From contig JBKCIQ010000161.1 of NCBI GenBank assembly GCA_046302135.1, positions 1-23,425 on the forward strand: 23,425 bases of DNA. The letters run 5' to 3'. The DNA comes from AM-1111 sp046302135 (GTDB lineage Bacteria > Bacteroidota > Bacteroidia > B-17B0 > Aurantibacillaceae). The position numbers were made by a program, and so were the translations under genes. Below, piece by piece: positions 6,986 to 15,700 of the stretch. Numbering within the stretch: the first letter of the stretch is position 1; each line of letters opens with the position of its first letter. The notes below the pieces were generated by a model. The model did not search any database. It had not been told where the DNA came from and worked only from the letters and a program-made list of their open reading frames with translations.

Positions 6986-8326
6986 ATGACTTTCAGGCCT
7001 CTATATTACTTTAGCAAACTACTTTTTAACGTAACAATTAGAACCTATTACCGTCACATTAAAGTAAGAGGTGAAGAAAATCTTTGTCCTGGTAAACCGG
7101 TTATCATTGCAATGAATCATCCCAATGCGTTCATGGATCCGATTGCCTTTGCAACGGTAATAGGGCCCGAAATGAATTTTTTAGCCCGTGGGGATGTGTT
7201 TACAAAATGGCTTACTCCAATCTTGAAAGGAGTGGGGATTATTCCAATATATAGATTGATTGATTCGGGGAGAGAAGGAGTTCAAAAAAATGATGAAACC
7301 TTTAAGATTGTTACTCAATACCTCAAAGACAGAAGGTATGTTATCATTTTTGCCGAAGGAATTTCATTGCAGGGTAGGCGCCTTGGTAATCTGAAAAAGG
7401 GATGTGCACGCATCGTACTTGGCGCGATGGAGACATTGGATGATAACGAGATACTTATTGTACCTGTTGGAATGAATTATCAAAATAATCCGTCCAAATT
7501 CCGACATAGATTATTTATTGATATAGGTAAGCCACTAACTGTTAAAGATTACAGGTCTTTGTATTCTGAAAACCCTGCAAAAGGAGTTAATGTATTAACT
7601 TCTGATCTACAGAAAAGAATGAGTGAAACTATAGTCTGTATTGCAGATAAATCTAATGATTCTTTGATAGAAAATATCGAAGAAATCTACATGGAGGAGT
7701 TTCTAGAAAAGCAAGGACAAAGCAGAAAGCATATCGAAGGAGCACATAATTTTTCTCTAAGTATTACTGATAAAATAAATAAAATATACCATACGCATCC
7801 TGAAAAAGTTGATACACTAAAATCTTCAATCGAGCTATATATTTCTAAATTGAAAAGTTACGGTATAAGGGATAAGTTATTGCGAGATAAATTTTTAAAT
7901 TTATCTCAACTTGGAAGTGTTATATTTCGAACTTTAACTTTCGTGTTTCTTTTTCCACTGTGGATAGTCGGATTAATTACTAACTACGTTCCATACTTTA
8001 TTTGCTGGAAGTCTCCTGCAAAATTCACAAAGGATATTGAATGGTATGCAGCAATTTCAGGAGTTGTAGGTTCATTTGTTTTCTTATTATATCACTTACT
8101 TCAATTTACTTTAGTAGGATTATTTTTTAAAGACACTTTAGTTTTAACCTCATTCATTTCAATAACCTTGCTTAGCGGATGGTTTTCTCTACATTTTTCA
8201 CCTTTCAGAAAAAAACTATTGGGTTCAATTCGTTTGTACAGGTTGAGAAAAAACAACACGCAATTTCAGTTGTTGTTAGAATCCAGGAGAAAAATTATTG
8301 ATGACATTAATAAACTCCTCAATTGA
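6986..8326 (+). CDS. PlsC-type glycerolipid acyltransferase with C-terminal membrane segments
   Basis: The 446-residue protein has an N-terminal PlsC/LPLAT domain (about 30-220). Motif I is NHPNAFMDP, spaced His45-x5-Asp51 as in the GPT2/SCT1-like branch and not the usual Hx4D. RGDVF and GIIPIYR form motif II, FAEGISLQGRRLGNLKKGCARI (122-143) is motif III with the KxG region, and VPVGMNY is motif IV. Hydrophobic stretches near 309-338 and 353-405 suggest several membrane passes after the catalytic domain. It probably transfers an acyl group to a glycerol-phosphate-type acceptor at the inner membrane, in phospholipid or related lipid synthesis; the exact acceptor is not readable. It is coupled to pyrC upstream and followed by an inverted repeat. 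Confidence 0.85.
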   Translation: MTFRPLYYFSKLLFNVTIRTYYRHIKVRGEENLCPGKPVIIAMNHPNAFMDPIAFATVIGPEMNFLARGDVFTKWLTPILKGVGIIPIYRLIDSGREGVQKNDETFKIVTQYLKDRRYVIIFAEGISLQGRRLGNLKKGCARIVLGAMETLDDNEILIVPVGMNYQNNPSKFRHRLFIDIGKPLTVKDYRSLYSENPAKGVNVLTSDLQKRMSETIVCIADKSNDSLIENIEEIYMEEFLEKQGQSRKHIEGAHNFSLSITDKINKIYHTHPEKVDTLKSSIELYISKLKSYGIRDKLLRDKFLNLSQLGSVIFRTLTFVFLFPLWIVGLITNYVPYFICWKSPAKFTKDIEWYAAISGVVGSFVFLLYHLLQFTLVGLFFKDTLVLTSFISITLLSGWFSLHFSPFRKKLLGSIRLYRLRKNNTQFQLLLESRRKIIDDINKLLN

Positions 8327-8330
8327 TTTA

Positions 8331-8358
8331 ATATTTATTTTGTTTCTGAAATAAATAT
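8331..8358. terminator. Perfect 10-base inverted repeat between convergent genes, possible bidirectional terminator
   Basis: ATATTTATTT at 8331-8340 and AAATAAATAT at 8349-8358 are exact reverse complements around an 8-base loop, followed on the + strand by a T-rich stretch. The position, 4 bases after the acyltransferase stop and 9 bases before the end of the convergent DUF4270 gene, fits a two-way terminator. The stem is all A/T and therefore weak. Confidence 0.5.
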
Positions 8359-8367
8359 ATTTTTCTT

Positions 8368-9726
8368 TTACTTATTGTAAAGTTTCGTGTAGTAGATTCT
8401 GAGTTTAATTGGATTGTTTTGATGCTTTGACCCGGCGATTACTGCACGAAATGGTTTTGAGGTGCTTTCCGATGGGAAGATAAAAAAACCATGATTACCA
8501 ATTTGCCCATTACAAACTTGGCTGATATGCCTAGGTAAATTTATCACATACTCTTTTTTAACTGTATTGTATCCTCCACCAATCCAAGCACCTCCCACAT
8601 CTGCAATCTCTCTAAGGCTTCCGTCGGAGTTGTAAGCTTTAATGCCAAGCGAAAGCGGTGTTTTGTATTTTTCAGTTTGCCATTCTGAATCTTCATCAAC
8701 CTTTAAAACCAATTCTGCTCTTGCAACAGATATGGCGCCACTGTCACAATATTTTTTAATATCAGGGAATTCCAGTTTTAGTCCTAATCCGGCCATACTT
8801 TGCACGAAAATTTGCTCCTGACCCAAAAGAGTATCATTGGTAATACCATTATTGTCGATCTGTCCCTTAAGACTCGGGTAGGCGTTACCATAATCATGGT
8901 TGAAAACATTAAAATGTGCAGTTCCTGCTCCACAGGTCATGTCAATTTTTAGCCCACTCTCACTCAGATTATGATAGTAAAGAGTAAGTTTTGTGTTTGC
9001 GTCAAATAAAGAAAAATATAAAATTGAGCCATAATCAGGACTAAAAGTTGTACTTGCTGATGTAGTAATGAAGAGCCCTTTAAATATTTGTTGTAATGTC
9101 GCACTGCTTTTTAAATAAATATCATCTTTCAATAATAAATTATCCTCAAACCACTTTTTATCAAGCTTAATATTCAGTTGAGGTTTCACAATTGCTCCGC
9201 CAACTGAAGCGGATGAGGCAGGTCTTGGGTAAAAAAGGTATCCGTTTCCTGATTCTGTTATGTCTGTAGCGTCATATTTATAATGCATTGAAGAAGAGTA
9301 AACAGCATCTTTGTTCAAATTCACCGAGGGATGAAGTCTGAATACATTTAGTTTCAGGAAATCTGTAGTGTCTCCGTAAAAGTCAGTTTTGTAGGTCAAT
9401 GTCAATACTACCGAATCCATTTGTGCCTTAGCTCCTGTATTGATACTGTTGATGTTGTCTTTAAGGATGAAATTAGTGTATATGCCTGCATCAGATCTTC
9501 CGAAAACAGGGTCCTGATAGGAACCAAGAAGATAGATTCCCAAATTGTTTATACTTGAAATTAAAGCGGTATCATATACAGTTCTTGATACGATTTTTGC
9601 TGAAGAATCCTGACTTGAGAACAAAAGATCATTTTCAGGTTGTACATCTAGGCCGAGTATAGAATTTTCCTTTTTACAAGAAAAAATTAAAAGTGAAAAA
9701 AGCAGAATGTAATTGAATCTTCTCAC
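8368..9726 (-). CDS. DUF4270 domain lipoprotein
   Basis: The 452-residue protein is predicted to start at GTG 9726, which gives MRRFNYILLFSLLIFSCKKE: two arginines, a hydrophobic core and a lipobox-like IFSC. A TTG at 9777 overlapping the upstream stop would add 17 residues in front and spoil the signal, so I consider it less likely. The mature part, beginning LGLDVQPENDLL, with YLLGSYQDPVFGRSDAGIYTNF and repeated MDSVVLTLTY-type strands, matches the DUF4270 family, which is essentially restricted to Bacteroidota. Function is unknown. It is probably a beta-rich envelope lipoprotein; the charged residues after Cys do not settle whether it is surface exposed. Its place beside a glycogen-synthase-like gene and panC is a conserved arrangement in this phylum as far as I recall. 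Confidence 0.85.
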   Translation of the reverse strand: MRRFNYILLFSLLIFSCKKENSILGLDVQPENDLLFSSQDSSAKIVSRTVYDTALISSINNLGIYLLGSYQDPVFGRSDAGIYTNFILKDNINSINTGAKAQMDSVVLTLTYKTDFYGDTTDFLKLNVFRLHPSVNLNKDAVYSSSMHYKYDATDITESGNGYLFYPRPASSASVGGAIVKPQLNIKLDKKWFEDNLLLKDDIYLKSSATLQQIFKGLFITTSASTTFSPDYGSILYFSLFDANTKLTLYYHNLSESGLKIDMTCGAGTAHFNVFNHDYGNAYPSLKGQIDNNGITNDTLLGQEQIFVQSMAGLGLKLEFPDIKKYCDSGAISVARAELVLKVDEDSEWQTEKYKTPLSLGIKAYNSDGSLREIADVGGAWIGGGYNTVKKEYVINLPRHISQVCNGQIGNHGFFIFPSESTSKPFRAVIAGSKHQNNPIKLRIYYTKLYNK

Positions 9727-9736
9727 GGTTCTCTCG

Positions 9737-9744
9737 CAAAAGTA
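9737..9744 (-). promoter_or_regulatory. Exact TAnnTTTG box just upstream of the DUF4270 GTG start
   Basis: The minus strand reads TACTTTTG here, an exact match to the Bacteroidota -7 consensus, and it ends 10 bases before the GTG at 9726. A -33 TTG at normal spacing is missing; the nearest lies 24 bases upstream. It could be an internal promoter giving a very short leader, or chance in AT-rich DNA. Confidence 0.3.
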
Positions 9745-9773
9745 AGCAAACAATTGTAATTGTTTTCGCAAAA

Positions 9774-10598
9774 TCAAGCTATGATTTCACTGTTCTCCAA
9801 AACTCTATCATAGAATTCTGAATATGCGTCGATGTAATCTTCCGGTGACTGATAGGCTAAACAGCGTTTATTTACCTTCTTAACATATTTCTGTACGTCA
9901 GTATTTGTTTCAGGAGAGCTGTAAATAACTGCATCAGAATAGTCAATAGCAAGTTTGCAAAGATTTACATAGGACGGATCAACAACCTGCTTAATATCCG
10001 ATTTATTGATGCCTTCAGTAGGTATCTTGTTAATGAAGTTTTTGTTTAGTGTACCCGGGAAATCGTCATTGTAAACCGAATAAACTATTTTGGTTTCAGA
10101 AAACAGCGGATTATCGGCAAAAGCTTTTTTAATGTAAAGCGGCATAAGGGCAGTAAACCAGCCGTGGCAATGAATGATATCGGGAGCCCAACCCAGCTTT
10201 CTAATCGTTTCAATTACGCCTCGGTTAAAGAAAATAGATCGCTCATCGTTATCGTCAAAATATTTACCTCTTGCATCTGTAAGTATGTGTTTTCTTTGAA
10301 AATAGTCTTCATTGTCTATGAAATAAACCTGCATTCTTGCAGATGTTATTGAAGCAACCTTTATAATTAACGGGTGGTCTTGATCATTGATAATCAGATT
10401 CATGCCTGATAATCTGATAACTTCATGCAATTGATTCCTTCTTTCATTCACCAATCCGAATCTGGGCATAAAAGTCCTGATTTCTTTCCCTCTCTCCTGA
10501 ATACCTTGTGGAAGAAATCTACCAATATGGCTCATTGGATTTTCTTCTAGGTACGGTGTAATTTCCTGACAAACAAACAGAACTTTAGCTTTTTTCAT
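9774..10598 (-). CDS. Glycogen/starch-synthase-like protein, GT5 catalytic domain only
   Basis: The 274-residue protein matches the N-terminal GT5 domain of glycogen synthase (PF08323): KAKVLFVCQEITPY at the start, PDIIHCHGWFTALMPLYIKK (normally HxHDWHT), KIVYSVYNDDFPGTL (normally TIHN...QG), and KLAIDYSDAVIYSSPE (normally AD...VSP). The C-terminal GT4-like half that makes up the rest of a normal 470-residue GlgA is absent. The ADP-glucose-binding KTGGLADVVG loop is replaced by residues 18-27, EENPMSHIGR. Short proteins like this are commonly annotated as glycogen/starch synthase in Bacteroidota, but with half the active site and the KxGG loop missing, ordinary glycogen synthesis is doubtful. 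The DUF4270 gene follows directly, and panC is divergent upstream. Confidence 0.8.
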   Translation of the reverse strand: MKKAKVLFVCQEITPYLEENPMSHIGRFLPQGIQERGKEIRTFMPRFGLVNERRNQLHEVIRLSGMNLIINDQDHPLIIKVASITSARMQVYFIDNEDYFQRKHILTDARGKYFDDNDERSIFFNRGVIETIRKLGWAPDIIHCHGWFTALMPLYIKKAFADNPLFSETKIVYSVYNDDFPGTLNKNFINKIPTEGINKSDIKQVVDPSYVNLCKLAIDYSDAVIYSSPETNTDVQKYVKKVNKRCLAYQSPEDYIDAYSEFYDRVLENSEIIA

Positions 10599-10642
10599 AA
10601 ATGATGGTGGATTTTGGGTGTTAGTGTTTCAAAAAAGGATTA

Positions 10643-10673
10643 CAAAATTAAATAAAAAAAAAGGATTTTTCAA
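10643..10673 (-). promoter_or_regulatory. Bacteroidota-type promoter for the glycogen-synthase-like gene
   Basis: On the minus strand TTG (10673-10671) is followed after 20 bases by TAATTTTG (10650-10643), an exact TAnnTTTG box at allowed spacing. Transcription should start near 10636, about 38 bases before the ATG at 10598. The spacer holds a run of nine A (10654-10662 on the + strand). Confidence 0.55.
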
Positions 10674-10684
10674 AGTAAAAACTG

Positions 10685-10692
10685 TAGTTTTG
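10685..10692 (+). promoter_or_regulatory. TAnnTTTG box in front of panC
   Basis: TAGTTTTG at 10685-10692 is an exact -7 consensus match. The predicted start near 10699 would give a leader of about 37 bases before the panC ATG at 10736. No TTG is found at the -33 position, so support is weaker than for the divergent promoter. Confidence 0.4.
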
Positions 10693-10735
10693 GCTTTGTT
10701 TTTTCTTGTTTATTTAAATTTTTTTTCTTATTAAA

Positions 10736-11575
10736 ATGAAGGTTGTCACAACAGAAAAAGAACTGAAAGCACTTGTTTCCGCCGAAAGGAAAAAAGGGCG
10801 TAAGATAGGGTTTATACCTACTATGGGCGCCTTGCATAAGGGTCATTTCTCCCTTGTTGAAACGGCTGAAAAGAATTCTGATTACATAATCTTATCAGTT
10901 TTTGTAAATCCAACGCAGTTCAATGATAAAAAAGATTTCGAAAAATATCCGAGAAATATTGATAACGATCTGCAATTACTGAAAAATAAAAAGGTTGATG
11001 TGGTATTTACACCTTCAGAAAAAGAAATTTATCCAAAACCTGATAAAAGAAAGTTTTCATTCGCCAAGCTTGATCAGGTTCTTGAGGGTAAACAAAGGCC
11101 CGGTCATTTTAACGGCGTTGCTCAGGTGGTAAGCCGTTTATTCAGCATTGTTGAGCCGGATTTTTCCTTTTTTGGCCAGAAAGATTACCAGCAACTTTTG
11201 GTAATTAAGGAGCTTGTAAAGCAATTGGAGCTTAAAATTAATATAGTTGCTTGTCCTACTATTAGAGATGACGAGGGCTTAGCCTTAAGTAGTCGCAATC
11301 AATTTTTATCAGATGAAGAGTACGACGAAGCTACTTTTATACCAATCTGGATGAACGAAGTAAAAAAATTAGCTCTTAGATATAAAGTTAGCCAGATCAA
11401 GGCAAGAGTAGAAACACTTGTTTCTCAACACCCGCAGATGAAACTTGATTATTTTGAGATTTGTGACGCTTCTAATCTTAATCTTATAAGTGATTTTCAG
11501 GAAGCAGAAAGCACAATTGCTTTAATAGCGATTTATGTAGGAAAAGTTAGGTTGATTGATAACATCATGCTTTAA
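10736..11575 (+). CDS. panC: Pantoate--beta-alanine ligase PanC
   Basis: The 279-residue enzyme condenses pantoate with beta-alanine using ATP in pantothenate (coenzyme A) synthesis. It belongs to the cytidylyltransferase-like nucleotidyl transferase fold. IPTMGALHKGHFSLV (27-41) contains the HxGH motif (His34-His37). VFVNPTQFNDKKDFEKYPR, RPGHFNGVAQVVSRLF, FFGQKDYQQL and DDEGLALSSRNQFLS (the KMSKS-like loop) follow in order, and the protein ends YVGKVRLIDNI as in the family. It is divergent from the glycogen-synthase-like gene. Many Bacteroidota have panD right after panC; here crcB comes in from the opposite strand and overlaps the panC end by four bases. Confidence 0.96.
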   Translation: MKVVTTEKELKALVSAERKKGRKIGFIPTMGALHKGHFSLVETAEKNSDYIILSVFVNPTQFNDKKDFEKYPRNIDNDLQLLKNKKVDVVFTPSEKEIYPKPDKRKFSFAKLDQVLEGKQRPGHFNGVAQVVSRLFSIVEPDFSFFGQKDYQQLLVIKELVKQLELKINIVACPTIRDDEGLALSSRNQFLSDEEYDEATFIPIWMNEVKKLALRYKVSQIKARVETLVSQHPQMKLDYFEICDASNLNLISDFQEAESTIALIAIYVGKVRLIDNIML

Positions 11576-11949
11576 TGCTTCAGTTTTATACTCATCATGT
11601 AAATCATTCCAATACAGATTACATTATTCAGTAAAATATTTACAACGGCAATTAAAGTTTCGCCCTTCTTAATTAATTCTGCGGTTTCAAAACTAAATGT
11701 GGAGAAAGTACTCAATCCCCCACAAAATCCTATAAGAATCAAATAACGTATTGTTTCTGAATATGCAGATCTGTTGTCTGAAAAGTATAAAGCGGCTAAA
11801 AAAATTAGTACACTGGAAATATTTGCAACAAGAGTAGACCATGGCAGGCTGAACTTATTCTGTATGTTTAACAGTAAAGAAATTCCAAATCTTAATAAAG
11901 ATCCGATTCCACCACCCAATAAAACAAAAATTGCATTTTTGAAATTCAT
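11572..11949 (-). CDS. crcB: Fluoride channel FluC/CrcB
   Basis: The 125-residue, four-helix membrane protein exports fluoride as a dual-topology homodimer. Signature segments are LLGGGIGSLLRFG (11-23), PWSTLVANISS (normally GTLxxNxxG, with the conserved pore Asn kept) and GFCGGLSTFSTFSFE, which carries the Phe-box phenylalanines and the central Na+ site region. Only one copy is seen, as expected for the homodimeric type. Its stop overlaps that of convergent panC by four bases. Upstream the exported-protein gene ends 32 bases before the crcB ATG on the same strand, so it may be read from that transcript. No fluoride riboswitch fits in this gap. Confidence 0.93.
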   Translation of the reverse strand: MNFKNAIFVLLGGGIGSLLRFGISLLLNIQNKFSLPWSTLVANISSVLIFLAALYFSDNRSAYSETIRYLILIGFCGGLSTFSTFSFETAELIKKGETLIAVVNILLNNVICIGMIYMMSIKLKH

Positions 11950-11953
11950 TGCC

Positions 11954-11961
11954 CAAAGATA
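11954..11961 (-). promoter_or_regulatory. Exact TAnnTTTG box just upstream of crcB ATG
   Basis: The minus strand reads TATCTTTG and ends four bases before the crcB ATG (11949). Transcription from it would start about at the start codon, giving a leaderless message. No -33 TTG at normal spacing exists, so this may be chance. Confidence 0.25.
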
Positions 11962-11981
11962 AAAATAGGCAATTTAACAGA

Positions 11982-12638
11982 CTACATATCAGCAAACTTT
12001 ATCAGTTTATGTTTTACCAGCATAAAGTTCATCATGATCGAATGTAAGGGAATTTGTGTTCCGTCATGAAAACTTTGCTTTGTATAGGCATAACCAATGT
12101 GGATTTGACGGGTGCTTTTAATATCTCTTTTTGCCGCACCTGATCTCACTAAAAAGAAAACTGAGGTTAGCCTTGCCCTGTAGCCAAAGGAGGAGTTTAC
12201 GGGTCCGTTGATGCCTTTTATCACATCTACACCCAGAAGGAAACTATTAAGTAAACTCATGCAGTATGCTCTCTTTTTGGAGTCGAACATGCTGTAGGTA
12301 AAAATTGGCAAGTCTATTCCGGCAACTCCAAAAAAATTACGGTTTATTCTTGTTTCAGAATTAGTTTCAGGATTCCTTCCGCTTCCTTTTATTTCAAGCA
12401 AATTATTGTACATTCCTGCACCACCTCTCAATAACAAACCACCTTTTATTTTACCAAATTCAAGTTGAGGATTGAATAAACTACTGTTTTGAACTCCTGA
12501 CTGATTACCGAGAATTACGCAGAAATTTTTTCTTGAGCGCACATAAGATTGAGCTTGGATTAGCTCGACTGAGGTAAATAATAAGAGAAAAGTGGATAAA
12601 AATAATTTTAATTTTAAGTTGGTGTTAAGTTTATTCAT
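11982..12638 (-). CDS. Unrecognised exported protein, possibly a small outer-membrane beta-barrel
   Basis: The 218-residue protein is started at ATG 12638; an in-frame TTG lies two codons upstream. The first 30 residues form a Sec signal peptide (KLKLFLSTFLLLF...ELIQAQ). The rest has alternating polar/hydrophobic strands rich in Gly, Asn and aromatic residues (VILGNQSGVQNSS, GGLLLRGGAGMYNNLLEI, NFFGVAGIDLPIFTYSMF), the look of a small outer-membrane barrel, but I do not recognise a family. It lies about 130 bases downstream of porU2 on the same strand and could belong to the T9SS transcript. A link to sorting is a guess from position only. The gap 12639-12772 shows no clear promoter and only a weak five-base hairpin (AGACC/GGTCT). 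Confidence 0.7.
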   Translation of the reverse strand: MNKLNTNLKLKLFLSTFLLLFTSVELIQAQSYVRSRKNFCVILGNQSGVQNSSLFNPQLEFGKIKGGLLLRGGAGMYNNLLEIKGSGRNPETNSETRINRNFFGVAGIDLPIFTYSMFDSKKRAYCMSLLNSFLLGVDVIKGINGPVNSSFGYRARLTSVFFLVRSGAAKRDIKSTRQIHIGYAYTKQSFHDGTQIPLHSIMMNFMLVKHKLIKFADM

Positions 12639-12772
12639 ATTCAATTGGTTTTAGGTATAATTCGAGTATAATGAATGGTTACATATTTTGTTTTACAATT
12701 TGAAATAATTTGTTTTAACTTAATGGATGCAAGTCAAAGACCAATTCCACAATCTTCGGTCTGATTGCTATT

Positions 12773-15700
12773 TTATCGTATTATTACCATTTTACCAAAG
12801 TCTTTGGTAAAGAATTGATCTGCTCCTGAGTTTCTACTGTCTATTTTTTCTCCGTTTAATCTCGTTACTACACGATACAAGTAAACACCGTTCCCGAGTT
12901 TATCACCAAAATCATCCGTTCCGTCCCAGCTGTAGTCTGTAATGTTTCTACCTATTCTGATAGTGCCTAATTCTTCACGGGTAATCTCTTTTACCACTTT
13001 ACCTCCAATTGTCATTATCTGAATCATGAAAGTTTCAGGGACCTCATGACCTGTAAGTGTAAAAACAAATTTTGTATTCGTTGAAAACGGGTTTGGATAG
13101 TTCATAACCTGCGTTATGCTTGCCTTATTTACAACTTCAAATTGTATATTGAAATCTGCTGAGCCTGACTGATTATTGCTTTTATCTTTTCCTTTAACTC
13201 TCAGTGTGTACATTCCATCTTCTGTGAATTCAGGTTTGTAAATAATTTTACACTTGTTATCCGGTAGTTTGGCCGAATCAAATTGTAGTATCACAGTGCT
13301 ATTGCCATTTGAACACCCGGGGCAAAACCAAATTCTTTTTTCTGAGTTTGAATTCGGAGCGCTTATGTAAACCTCAAAATCAGAGGTGTCGTTGAGTGCA
13401 AGAAATTTATTTTCGTCTTTTAAAGTAATCAATATTTCAGGTTTTGCTGAAACTATATCCTTATTCATTATTCTTACCCCATCAAATGTCACGTCTAAAA
13501 TTGGATTTGTAGCATCTTTATTTACATTGAATCTAACTTTAGCCAAGTTGTTGAATTGTGTTTGTTCACGTTGATACCTGGGATGATTCTTGGGATTAAC
13601 ATGTATCCACAAACTAAGTTCTCCATAATAATTTAGAGTCGAAACATTTATTGTATCGAAAATGACTTTACCAGGATAAAGAGAATCTCGTTTCATCTTT
13701 GTAGGTAAATAAAATTTTGTATTATTTATATCTTCTATCCAGTAGGTGAATGCGAGACTGTCTTTAAAGGTAAAATCACTGATATTTTTGAAAGGCATTA
13801 TAATTCTCACTGAGTCTCCTTCCTGTAAAGTGTTGCTCACTATGTTAAACCCGTCTGACGGAGCTAATGCTCCTTCAGGTGCGGGATCGTAAATTACATG
13901 CCACCTGTTGAGCTGTGGTGCAGTTCGTAAAATATCATCTTTCATTGTGGCTTCAAGACGAATGTAAGGGTACGAAAATGCGTTAGCAACCGAATCAAGA
14001 TTATAAAAATCCATTTGATTATGATCAAAAACTTTAAGAAGCTGTGATTGTCCTGAAGAATCAATCCCGTAAAGATTTATCCTAACCGAATCTTGACTTG
14101 CAGTTTCTAATGAATTAAATCTCCAATGAAGACTGTTCCATTTTTTTGCGGGACCAATAATTGGTGACAAGATAAATCCTTTATCCCAATGCGCTGTAAT
14201 GGTATCCTGAAAATCAATAATTGATTTTTTATTTAGTCCTACCTCTAAATGTGCTGTGCCCGGTGGCATTCCTCTTTTACCTAAAAAAACAACTGCCTGC
14301 GTGTCTGGTAGATTTATCAATGCACTTGTACCCGGAAGTCCGAAGTTGTCAAGTGTAGAATAAAATGAAGTATCAAATTGTGGACCTCCGCCATTTCCAT
14401 TGTTATAAACGCCGCGCCAAAAATTATTTGAGTAACCCAGCACCCATTTGTCACCTGATACTGAGTTCAATAAACTCACAATGCTGTCGCCGATACTTTT
14501 TGAATTCTGAGCGAAACCAGGATGAAGACTATTGTTAGTACCAAAGTCATAATGTACTATTTTCCCGCAGAGACAATTGTTTGAGGAACCAAATTTATAG
14601 GTTGTGCCCTGAATTGTGTTGGTATCAAAAAGCGCTGTTGTGGTATCAATAATAAAAAAACTCCAACCATTATCTGCCGTAGATGCTGCGTGTTCAAGAC
14701 GGCTATTGTAATTAAAAATCAAATCTACCGGTAAAACGCTTCCACCCCAGAACGGATAAAATCCTTGCTTAACGGCAATTGAATTTTTACTATTGGAAAA
14801 TTCCCACCTGCGTGTAGGTTTAAGGTAGTCTACAAATGTTCTCTTGTCACTCTCAAATTGATGAAAATGAGATTGTCCCCAACCATATCTATTGTCTATC
14901 AATTGGAAAGAACTTTCCCGCCAAATGTATCCGTTTTGCGGACCTATACTATCGGGGCTCACTCTCCAGAAATAAACTACAGAGTCTGTAGGTGTAGAGC
15001 TAAAAACGTTTACATTCCATTCCACAACACCACCCGATGCATTGATGGTTGTTGTTGCAATGGGATTCATGAATGAATCGCTGGTATCAAGTTGAAAAAT
15101 ATAATTACGAGAAGGAGCAAATGGATCTATTGTTGAGGCTTTCAAAGTAATATTTGAAACGAGTGGCAGTACCTGAAATTCATAAGGATATACGGGCGCA
15201 ATGTCGCTTCCACTTATAACAACTGAAATATTTTCCACTTTATTATTAAATGTGTTGTCTAATTCATCAACTTCATTCAGATCATCTATCTGCACAGAAA
15301 AATAATTCAATCCCACACCACCATTCGGAGTTTTAGCAGGCATATTTGTCTTATATAAATATGAGTAATACGGACAAGGTATTGTATCAATATAATATTC
15401 TTTACTTCCGTTTGGAAAATTTCTTGTAATCAATACTCGCATGCTGTCTTTACGAGCACGAGAAATGTTTTTTACATTCAGGTTCAGTGAAATTGAATCA
15501 CCGAATGGACTCAACTTACAAACCACATCTTGATTATTTATCGAGTAATCTGGTTTAATTGATTTACTTATTTGGATAGACGGGTCACCATGAAGTGTGA
15601 TATCCATGCAGGTTATTTTTTCTATCTCATCTGCCGTTTGAACAAAATTTTGCGTGGGAACTATAGCCGCTTTTAGAATGTCTCCTATTCCTTGTCCGTA

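Noticed and set aside
11950..11981. Fluoride riboswitch in front of crcB
   Set aside because: The 32-base gap is too short and lacks the conserved pseudoknot elements.
12639..12772. Hidden small gene, RNA or strong promoter between porU2 and the exported protein gene
   Set aside because: I see only a five-base AGACC/GGTCT hairpin and no exact TAnnTTTG box or convincing frame on either strand.
14858..15076. Plus-strand open frame inside porU2
   Set aside because: It is antisense to an uninterrupted conserved frame and has no domain or signal; chance.
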